From CAZNVB01 sp964576265 (GTDB lineage: Bacteria; Acidobacteriota; Aminicenantia; Aminicenantales; UBA8522): 13,448 bases of DNA. The stretch's first letter is position 1, and the number at the start of each line of letters is the position of its first letter. The DNA is taken from the NCBI GenBank assembly GCA_964576265.1, contig CAZNVB010000275.1, forward strand, positions 1 to 13,448, given 5' to 3'. Both the position numbers and the translations under genes were made by a program. The notes beneath the pieces were generated by a model. The model did no database searches. It saw only the letters and a program-made list of their open reading frames with translations, and was not told the origin of the DNA. Positions 6,874 to 12,738 of the stretch are shown here, piece by piece.

Positions 6874-7989
6874 CTAAAGTTTGGCCGCCACGGCCCGGGC
6901 GACATCAAGCGTCGTCGACGTCCCGCCCATGTCGTATGTTCGGACCTTTCCCTCCTTGATAACTTCGGCTACAGCTGTCTCGAGTCGCCGGCTCATTTCC
7001 CCTTCTCCCAGCCACTCAAGCATCATTCTGGCGGCCAGGAAGGTGGCGATCGGGTTGACTTTATACTGCCCGGCGTACTTTGGCGCCGAGCCGTGAGTCG
7101 GCTCAAAAACTCCATAACGGTCGCCGATGTTTCCGGCCGAAGCAAAGCCCAGCCCGCCGACAAGCTGGGCCGCCAGGTCGGAAATGATATCGCCGAAGAG
7201 GTTTTCGGCGACGAGAACGTCGTAATCCTGCGGATTCTTGACCAGCCACATGCACATGGCATCCACATTGGCTTCTTTGAGGGGAACCTGCGGATATTCC
7301 TTGGCGATCTCTCTGGCGATGCCGAGCATCAACCCTCCCGTCTCCCTCAGCACGTTGGGTTTTTCGACGATGGTCACCGACCGACGGCCGGCGTTGAGGG
7401 CGTATTCGAAGGCCGCCCGGACAATCCGCTCGCAGCCCTTTTTCGTCATGATCCGGGTCGAGAGGGCGATCTCATTCAGAGGTGTCGACGCGAAGGGCTT
7501 CATTTTCGGATGAATAAGGAGCGCCTCTTTGACCGATTGGGGCAGGGGAAAAAATTCCACCCCGGCGTACATCCCTTCGGTGTTCTCCCGGAAGATCACA
7601 AGATCGATGTGATCCCGGTAATTGAGAGGATTCCCGGCGTAGGCTTTGCAGGGTCTCATGTTAACATAAAGGTCGAATTCCTGGCGCAGGCGCACGATGG
7701 GGCTAAAATAGGACAGCCCCTTGCCTTGGAGCGCAGGGTCGAGCTCGGCGGCGGCGTCCTCACGCGGTTTCGAGGTGATGGCCCCGAACAGACAGGCCTC
7801 CGTCTCTTTGAGCATCCGGATCGTCCGTTCAGGGAGGGCGTCCCCTTCTTTGCGCCAAAATTCCCAGCCGATATCCCCGTAGATGTATTCGGCATCAAGA
7901 CCGAGCCGATCGAGGACGATCATGGCCGCTTCGACGACTTCGCGGCCGACCCCGTCTCCCGGCAACACAGCGATTCTATGCTTGGCCAT
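6874..7989 (-). CDS. Isocitrate/isopropylmalate dehydrogenase family protein (beta-decarboxylating, NAD(P)-dependent)
   Basis: 371 residues from ATG 7989; the frame continues 13 codons upstream, but AAAGGAG (7996-8002) stands 6 nt before this ATG and fixes the start. Family landmarks: VLPGDGVGREV (8-18); LSYFSPIVRLRQEFDLYVNMRP (92-113) with substrate-binding arginines; FRENTEGMYAG (133-143); Lys210; metal-binding Asp243, Asp267 and Asp271; and HGSAPKYAGQYKVNP (299-313). It oxidises and decarboxylates a 2-hydroxy-3-carboxy acid to a 2-oxo acid, or runs in reverse as a carboxylase. The substrate loop (SPIV) is closer to homoisocitrate/isopropylmalate enzymes than to E. coli Icd. Lys304, Tyr305 and Val311 match the E. 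coli Icd residues that select NADP. It is the first gene of the operon containing aconitase-like pair A. Confidence 0.9.
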   Translation of the reverse strand: MAKHRIAVLPGDGVGREVVEAAMIVLDRLGLDAEYIYGDIGWEFWRKEGDALPERTIRMLKETEACLFGAITSKPREDAAAELDPALQGKGLSYFSPIVRLRQEFDLYVNMRPCKAYAGNPLNYRDHIDLVIFRENTEGMYAGVEFFPLPQSVKEALLIHPKMKPFASTPLNEIALSTRIMTKKGCERIVRAAFEYALNAGRRSVTIVEKPNVLRETGGLMLGIAREIAKEYPQVPLKEANVDAMCMWLVKNPQDYDVLVAENLFGDIISDLAAQLVGGLGFASAGNIGDRYGVFEPTHGSAPKYAGQYKVNPIATFLAARMMLEWLGEGEMSRRLETAVAEVIKEGKVRTYDMGGTSTTLDVARAVAAKL

Positions 7990-7995
7990 CGAGAA

Positions 7996-8002
7996 CTCCT
8001 TT
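7996..8002 (-). promoter_or_regulatory. Shine-Dalgarno that sets the dehydrogenase start at 7989
   Basis: Read on the minus strand this is AAAGGAG followed by 6 nt and ATG. It favours the ATG at 7989 over an in-frame start at 8028, because the intervening codons would include the ribosome site itself and show no family similarity. Confidence 0.75.
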
Positions 8003-8018
8003 TTTCTTTCGAAGGAAA

Positions 8019-8047
8019 AATTTACCATAACGCGATTCGGCGGGCAA
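8019..8047 (-). promoter_or_regulatory. Candidate promoter of the dehydrogenase-LeuCD-tsaB-rimI operon
   Basis: On the minus strand TTGCCC (8047-8042) and TAAATT (8024-8019) are separated by 17 nt, each matching 4 of 6 consensus positions. Predicted initiation near 8012 would give a ~22-nt leader containing the ribosome site. Spacing and position are good; sequence matches are weak. Confidence 0.3.
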
Positions 8048-8087
8048 ATCGATTTGGAAAGCGATCCGATTCATTGGTGCGGTCATC

Positions 8088-8117
8088 TTTACAGCAAAGG
8101 GAAAAATTTCATAAAAT
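8088..8117 (+). promoter_or_regulatory. Candidate promoter of the Gfo/Idh/MocA oxidoreductase
   Basis: TTTACA (8088-8093) and TAAAAT (8112-8117) are separated by 18 nt, each 5 of 6 matches to sigma-70 consensus. It lies in the 223-nt divergent intergenic region and predicts a leader of about 90 nt before ATG 8213. No hairpin or riboswitch-like structure was recognised in that leader. Confidence 0.4.
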
Positions 8118-8212
8118 TGCTTTCGCCGTTTCTGCCCGCAGTGGCTGCTGTCCGTTCGGTGCACCAAGCCGCGGCAGAAGACGAAAAAATTATCATCGGA
8201 GAGAGGTTGAAA

Positions 8213-9463
8213 ATGAAAAAAAAGAGATTGGGTGTCGGTCTTATCGGCGGCGGGTTCGTGGCCAGGTTTCACATCCGAGCCTGGACAGGGGTCCGCGACG
8301 GCGATATCCTAGGAATCGTGGACAAAGACCGGAAGAGAGCCGAGGAGGCTTCTGCCCTGGCCAAGAAACTCCGCGTCGGCCAGGCGAAAGTCTACGGCTC
8401 GATCACGGACATGGTCTCTGACCCGGAGATCGATGCCGTCTGGATCTGCACGCCGAATTTCACCCGGCTGGAGGTCATGGAGGAAATCGTCCAGGCCGTT
8501 CAAAAAGGAAAGGGCGAACTCATCGGAGTCTGCTGCGAGAAGCCGCTCGGCCGGAACGTCCAGGAGGCGCGCCGGATGCTGGCTCTCGCCCAAAAAGCCC
8601 ATCTCCTTGACGGCTATCTCGAAAATCAAGTCTTTGCGCCGTCGGTCGTCCGGGGAAAACAGATCATCTGGACTCGCGGCGCCGCCCTCTCCGGCAGACC
8701 TTACCTGGCCAGGGCGGCCGAGGAGCACAGCGGACCGCATATGCCCTGGTTCTGGGAAGGAAGCCTCCAAGGCGGAGGCGTTCTCAACGACATGATGTGT
8801 CATTCGGTCGAAGTGGCGCGTTTTCTTCTGACGCCCCCCGGAGCCGAACGAAGCGTCCTCACCCCGACAAAGGTTACGGCTTACGCCTCCTGTCTGAAAT
8901 GGCAGATCCCTGAATACGCCAAGGTCCTCTGGAATCAGAGCGGCGGCCAAACCGATTATCTCAAACGACCGGCCGAGGACTTCGCCCGCTCGCTCATCGA
9001 ATACCGGGATGAAAAAGGAAATCCCGTCATCGTCGAGACGACCACGTCGTGGTGCTATGTCGGCGCCGGCCTCCGCCTGAGCATGGAGCTTCTCGGTCCC
9101 GAATACGCCCTCCAGATCAACACTCTCGACGCCGACCTCAAGGTGTTTTTCAGCCGGAAAGTCAAGGGAAAGGCCGGAGAGGATTTGGTGGAAAAACAAA
9201 ACGCCGAGGTCGGGCTGATGCCGGTCGTCAGCGACGAAGAGGGCGCCTACGGCTATACGGCTGAGGATCGCCACATGGTTCAGTCGTTCCTCAACGGAGT
9301 CCGTCCGAGCGAAAATTTCAGCGACGGCGTCAACGTGGCCGAGCTCCTGATGACGGCCTACATGTGCGTGGAGAAGGACAGGTCGCTCCCCTTCCCCCCT
9401 CCCGGCTTGGCGAACTTCATCCCCGCCGTAGCCAAGGGGACCTGGAACCCGAAGAAGCCCTGA
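8213..9463 (+). CDS. Gfo/Idh/MocA family oxidoreductase
   Basis: 416 residues. ATG 8213 has GGAGAGAGG (8198-8206) 6 nt upstream, and the Rossmann fold begins immediately: GVGLIGGGFVARFHIRAW (7-24) carries the dinucleotide-binding glycines. IDAVWICTPNFTR (about 76-88) and CCEKPLGRN (about 107-115) are the family's NAD(P)-linked strand and the EKP motif that contributes the catalytic lysine. The C-terminal half is the usual alpha/beta substrate domain, ending in FPPPGLANFIPAVAKGTW. Members oxidise or reduce sugars, inositols and related polyols; the substrate cannot be read from the sequence. No signal peptide or Tat motif is seen, so it is cytoplasmic. It is monocistronic, divergent from the dehydrogenase operon and convergent (20-nt gap) with aconitase-like pair B. 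Confidence 0.88.
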   Translation: MKKKRLGVGLIGGGFVARFHIRAWTGVRDGDILGIVDKDRKRAEEASALAKKLRVGQAKVYGSITDMVSDPEIDAVWICTPNFTRLEVMEEIVQAVQKGKGELIGVCCEKPLGRNVQEARRMLALAQKAHLLDGYLENQVFAPSVVRGKQIIWTRGAALSGRPYLARAAEEHSGPHMPWFWEGSLQGGGVLNDMMCHSVEVARFLLTPPGAERSVLTPTKVTAYASCLKWQIPEYAKVLWNQSGGQTDYLKRPAEDFARSLIEYRDEKGNPVIVETTTSWCYVGAGLRLSMELLGPEYALQINTLDADLKVFFSRKVKGKAGEDLVEKQNAEVGLMPVVSDEEGAYGYTAEDRHMVQSFLNGVRPSENFSDGVNVAELLMTAYMCVEKDRSLPFPPPGLANFIPAVAKGTWNPKKP

Positions 9464-9483
9464 TCGGTTTTGAAGGTCGGCTT

Positions 9484-9987
9484 TTAAGAGGGGCTTTTTT
9501 TCGAGGCCAGCTTTTTTTTGGTGTATTCGATCAGGCCGCCGGCTTCGATGATCCCGAGGACGGACTCGGGAAGAGGGAAAAATTTAAATACGCGTTTGGC
9601 CGAAAGGATTCGCCCCGCCGCGAAGTCGATTTCGACTTCGTCGCCCGTCTCGAGCGCCTCCGCTGCTTCCACGCACTGAAGAACGGCCAGGCCGAGGTTG
9701 ATCGCATTGCGGAAATAAATCCGGGCGAAAGACTTGGCCACGACGGCCCGGACCCCCGCCACCCTCAGGCAAGCCGCGGCCTGTTCCCGCGAACTCCCGC
9801 AGCCGAAATTCTTCCCGGCCACAATGACGTCTCCCGGCTTAACCTTCCGGGCGAATTCCGGATCGAGATCTTCCAGGGCATGTTTCGCCATTTCGGCAGG
9901 CTCCAGCGGTTGGTAGGTGTAGCGCCCCGGAAAAATGACGTCGGTGTTGACATCATCCCCGTACTTCCAGACTCGTCCTTTGCTCAT
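9484..9987 (-). CDS. LeuD-type small subunit of an aconitase-superfamily hydro-lyase (pair B)
   Basis: 167 residues from ATG 9987. The frame extends further upstream, but similarity starts at MSKGRVWKYGDDVNTDVIFPGRY, the usual LeuD/HacB beginning, with AGGAA as ribosome site. The ATG overlaps the TGA of the large subunit (ATGA), so translation is coupled. Swivel-domain motifs are DDVNTDVIFPGRY (11-23), VAGKNFGCGSSREQA (56-70) and ARIYFRNAINLGLAVL (88-103). Length and layout match archaeal-type 3-isopropylmalate dehydratase/homoaconitase small subunits. The substrate loop is GRYTYQP (21-27) where isopropylmalate and homoaconitate enzymes have YLR-type residues, so aconitase-like or other specificity is possible. 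It is the last gene of its transcript, converging on the oxidoreductase gene with a 20-nt gap. Confidence 0.9.
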   Translation of the reverse strand: MSKGRVWKYGDDVNTDVIFPGRYTYQPLEPAEMAKHALEDLDPEFARKVKPGDVIVAGKNFGCGSSREQAAACLRVAGVRAVVAKSFARIYFRNAINLGLAVLQCVEAAEALETGDEVEIDFAAGRILSAKRVFKFFPLPESVLGIIEAGGLIEYTKKKLASKKSPS

Positions 9988-11237
9988 CGATATTTCCTCG
10001 GATCGGTGATTCTCCCCTCCAGGGCGGAAGCTGCCGCCGTTGCCGGAGAGACAAGGTAGATCTCGGAATCCCGGCTTCCCATCCGGCCCCGAAAATTGCG
10101 GTTCGACGTGCTGACGACGACCTCTCCGGCAGCCAGAAGTCCCTGGTGGGCGCCAAGACAAGGCCCGCAGCCCGGGTTGAGGATGACGCAGCCTGCCTCG
10201 GACAAGATCTCGAGGAGGCCTTTTCGCATTGCTTCGAGGTAAATCTCCCGCGACGCCGGCAGAACGAGGGCGCGCACGCCGGGGTGAATTTTCTTCCCCT
10301 TAAGAATGGCGGCCGCGACTTCGAGGTCTTCCAGACGGCCGTTGGTGCACGTGCCGATGAGCGCTTGGTGAAAGGGCTGGCCCTCGATTTCGCGCACCGG
10401 TTTCACGTTGTCTACTGTGTGCGGGCAGGCGGCCTGCGGTTCAAGGGCGGAGAGATCGTACTTGAGAATCGCTTCATACGAAGCGTCCGGGTCGGATCGG
10501 ACGATCGCAGCGTCGGCCCGGGCCCGGCCTTGGAGCCACATGAGCACCTCTTCATCGGGCTCAATGTAAGCGTTTTTTGCGCCCATCTCGGCCGCCATGT
10601 TGGCAAGCGTCATCCGCGAGGCGAGGCTGAAGTCGCCGGCCGCCGGCCCGGCGAATTCGACGGCTTCGTAGTTCGCCCGGTCGGCGCCATGGTCGCCGAT
10701 GATCTTAAGAACGACATCCTTGGCATAGACCCCCGGCGCGAGTTTCCCCGTAAACTCAATCCTCAGCGTTTCGGGGACGCGCAGCCAGATCTCGTCCGTG
10801 GCCCAAACGCTCGCCGTCTCGGTCCGGCCGATGCCGACCGCCAGAGCGCCGAACGCTCCGTAGGTTGTCGTGTGGGAATCGCTCCCCACGATGAGCTTTC
10901 CCGGGAGGGCAAAGCCGGCCTCGCTGAAAACCTGGTGGCAGACGCCGTGCTGGATGTCAAAGAAGTTCGGAATTCCCTGGGCGGCGACAAATTCACGGAT
11001 CGTCTTGTGGTTCTGAGCATATTTCTCATCCGCCGCCGGAACGATGTGATCGAGGACAATGACGATCTTTTCGGGCGACTTCACCCGCGGAAGACCGAAT
11101 TTCTTGAATTCGCCGATGATCGCGGCCGAGTTGTCGTGCGAAAGATAATAGTCGGGCGAGACGGTCACCACCTCGCCGGCGCGGACTTCCTTTCCCGCTT
11201 TCATGCTTAGAATCTTTTCGGATAGTGTTTGGCCCAT
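9984..11237 (-). CDS. LeuC-type large subunit of an aconitase-superfamily hydro-lyase (3-isopropylmalate dehydratase/homoaconitase family, pair B)
   Basis: 417 residues from ATG 11237, which has AGGG about 9 nt upstream; an in-frame extension to 11306 shows no family similarity. The canonical catalytic set is present: LSHDNSAA (32-39), Asp63-His64 in VLDHIVPA, His101 in GVCHQV, and GSDSHTTTYGAFGA (118-131). Fe-S ligands are Cys297 (GTCTNGR) and Cys357/Cys360 (NPGCGPC). It should therefore form an active [4Fe-4S] hydro-lyase with the small subunit encoded by the overlapping downstream gene. Possible reactions are citrate/isocitrate, isopropylmalate or homocitrate isomerisation. The neighbouring citryl-CoA-lyase and CoA-ligase genes point towards citrate or a citrate homologue, but this is inference. 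It lies downstream of an intrinsic terminator that follows the HD-domain gene. Confidence 0.92.
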   Translation of the reverse strand: MGQTLSEKILSMKAGKEVRAGEVVTVSPDYYLSHDNSAAIIGEFKKFGLPRVKSPEKIVIVLDHIVPAADEKYAQNHKTIREFVAAQGIPNFFDIQHGVCHQVFSEAGFALPGKLIVGSDSHTTTYGAFGALAVGIGRTETASVWATDEIWLRVPETLRIEFTGKLAPGVYAKDVVLKIIGDHGADRANYEAVEFAGPAAGDFSLASRMTLANMAAEMGAKNAYIEPDEEVLMWLQGRARADAAIVRSDPDASYEAILKYDLSALEPQAACPHTVDNVKPVREIEGQPFHQALIGTCTNGRLEDLEVAAAILKGKKIHPGVRALVLPASREIYLEAMRKGLLEILSEAGCVILNPGCGPCLGAHQGLLAAGEVVVSTSNRNFRGRMGSRDSEIYLVSPATAAASALEGRITDPRKYR

Positions 11238-11304
11238 TTTCTCTATCCCTAACGGCGCGTTGAAGATCGGTTTTCCTCCGACCGCAATGGCACCGCTCCT
11301 ATTC

Positions 11305-11351
11305 AAAAAAAGAGACGGGACCGCGAACCGGAGCGGAAGAAACGCGGCCCG
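11305..11351 (-). terminator. Intrinsic terminator after the CoA-ligase/citryl-CoA lyase/HD operon
   Basis: On the minus strand, CGGGCCGCG (11351-11343), a 17-nt loop, then CGCGGTCCCG (11325-11316) form a 9-bp GC stem with one bulged T. After TCTC there are seven Ts (11311-11305). It begins 24 nt after the HD-domain stop. Pair B starts 67 nt further on, with no convincing promoter in between, so read-through or partial termination is possible. Confidence 0.65.
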
Positions 11352-11375
11352 GATCCGGAATCATCTCCTTCCACC

Positions 11376-11909
11376 TCAAGCCTTCAGCACGTCGAAATTG
11401 ACGAAGTCGGCGTGATGGACGATCGTGGCCTCCACCGTGCGGCGTGTGCCGTCTCCTTCTTTGGAATGGGCGGCGATGATGTGCAGGACCTCCTGGGGAA
11501 GGCCGAATCGGAACGCAAACGCCGCCCCGCTGATCGGGTGGCGCAAGAGCTCTCCCTCCCGACTCTTAACGAATTTTCCACCGGCTTTTTTGTACTCGAA
11601 AAGCTTCCCCACATCGTGCAAAATGGCCCCGGAAAGAAGATAATCCCGGTCGAAGGCGACCTTTTCACCGTATTCTGAAGCCAGGACCTCGGCGATCCTG
11701 AGCGCCGCCAGGGTCACCGCCCGAGTGTGGCGGATGAGGTTGACGTCGGTATCGGGGATCAAAAGGGTAAAGGGCATTTCGACCAGGTCTTTGATCTTCC
11801 AGCCGGCTGTTTTTAGGGCCTCGAGCCAGACCGAAATCGTCTTCTCGCGCAGACCGGCGTCCTGGATGAGCTGAAGTTCAGGCAAAAGCGTTTCCAGTTT
11901 CTTTCTCAT
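11376..11909 (-). CDS. HD-domain metal-dependent hydrolase
   Basis: 177 residues. ATG 11909 abuts the TGA of the citryl-CoA lyase-like gene and has GGGAGG (11915-11920) 5 nt upstream, so the two are translationally linked. HD-superfamily metal ligands are visible: His61 (RHTRAVT), His98-Asp99 (AILHDVGKLFEY), His124 (RHPISGA), His148 (AAHSKEGD) and HHAD (165-168). This many ordered histidines suggests a dinuclear HD phosphohydrolase/phosphodiesterase acting on a phosphate ester or nucleotide. No GYP, Rel or ppGpp-specific signature was seen and no second domain is present. Its position inside an acyl-CoA metabolic operon suggests an accessory, repair or regulatory role, but the substrate is unknown. 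The intrinsic terminator follows directly. Confidence 0.85.
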   Translation of the reverse strand: MRKKLETLLPELQLIQDAGLREKTISVWLEALKTAGWKIKDLVEMPFTLLIPDTDVNLIRHTRAVTLAALRIAEVLASEYGEKVAFDRDYLLSGAILHDVGKLFEYKKAGGKFVKSREGELLRHPISGAAFAFRFGLPQEVLHIIAAHSKEGDGTRRTVEATIVHHADFVNFDVLKA

Positions 11910-12686
11910 TCAGACCTCCCGATCTTCCGGTCCGTCATACTCAAAATCCGAGGGATGAATCTTGCGCATCGGCTTCATCCTCGTCCTTTCTTCCTGAATA
12001 TGGGCGACCAGGCCGGGAACGCGAGCGATGATGAAAAAGGCGTTCCCGATCTCGGCCGAGATCCCGAGGTCGCAGAGGAGCGCGGCGATGGCGCCGTCCA
12101 CATTGACGGGCAGAGGCTTGCCGCTCATCTGAAAATAGCGCTCGACGGCCCGGGCGATCCGGACGTGACGTCCGGCGAGTCCCAATTCCCCGGCCAAGGC
12201 GAACAATCTTTCCGTCCGCGGGTCCCGGGTGTGGACGCGGTGACCGAAGCCGGAGGCCTTTTGTCCTTTTTCTTTCATCTCGATAAGGGTTTCCGCGGCG
12301 GCCTCCTCGTCGGAGACGGCCTTCTCGTCGGCCCGGTTGGCAATCTGCCGGAATAGCCGCATGCCATCCTCAATCGCCCCGCCGTGCCAGCGAGAGATGG
12401 CCAAAACGCCAGCGGCGATCGCGGCGTGAAGCTCGGCGCCGGTCGACGCAGCCGTGCGCGCCGCCAGGACCGATGGCGGCCCAGCTCCGTGATCGACCGA
12501 GGAGACAAAAATCGCATCAAGAAGCCGCCCGACCTCGGCCGAAGGGAGCTCTCCCTGGAGGGCCAGGTAGATCGCCTGGGAAAAAGAGATCTGTCCCATC
12601 AGCTTTTCGATGGCGTAGCCGCGCAGTCGGACGTTGTTCGGCTGAACCTTGGTAATCGATGTTTTCCAATGAAGGTCTTCGCTCAT
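11910..12686 (-). CDS. Citryl-CoA lyase / short citrate synthase family protein
   Basis: 258 residues, much shorter than citrate synthase (about 370-430) and close to free-standing citryl-CoA lyases. The citrate-synthase catalytic residues are present: His66 (SVDHGAG), His101 (SRWHGGAIED), His149 (GFGHRVHTRDPRTERL) and Asp197 (VNVDGA), plus the ARVPGLVAHIQEE segment (221-233). Proposed reaction: citryl-CoA to acetyl-CoA plus oxaloacetate, completing citrate cleavage after a CoA ligase makes citryl-CoA; a homologous acyl-CoA is possible. ATG 12686 has GGGAGA about 8 nt upstream. The ligase subunit lies 52 nt upstream and the HD-domain gene begins immediately after the stop. Reverse (synthase) activity cannot be excluded. 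Confidence 0.87.
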   Translation of the reverse strand: MSEDLHWKTSITKVQPNNVRLRGYAIEKLMGQISFSQAIYLALQGELPSAEVGRLLDAIFVSSVDHGAGPPSVLAARTAASTGAELHAAIAAGVLAISRWHGGAIEDGMRLFRQIANRADEKAVSDEEAAAETLIEMKEKGQKASGFGHRVHTRDPRTERLFALAGELGLAGRHVRIARAVERYFQMSGKPLPVNVDGAIAALLCDLGISAEIGNAFFIIARVPGLVAHIQEERTRMKPMRKIHPSDFEYDGPEDREV

Positions 12687-12738
12687 CTCCTAATTCTCCC
12701 TCTGCACAAAAATCGGCCCGCGCCATAAAAAACGAGGG

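Noticed and set aside
7093..8421. A 442-codon plus-strand open frame opposite the dehydrogenase and running into the oxidoreductase gene
   Set aside because: Antisense to the isocitrate/isopropylmalate dehydrogenase and overlapping the start of the oxidoreductase in another frame; no family similarity.
9455..9501. AAGCCC/GGGCTT arms followed by T7 as a terminator for the oxidoreductase gene
   Set aside because: The stem is 6 bp with a 30-nt loop, and the T-run lies inside the convergent coding region. It is possible but too weak to list.
10146..11210. A 354-codon plus-strand open frame opposite LeuC-type pair B
   Set aside because: A mirror frame of a gene with full catalytic and Fe-S motifs; the translation shows no domain.
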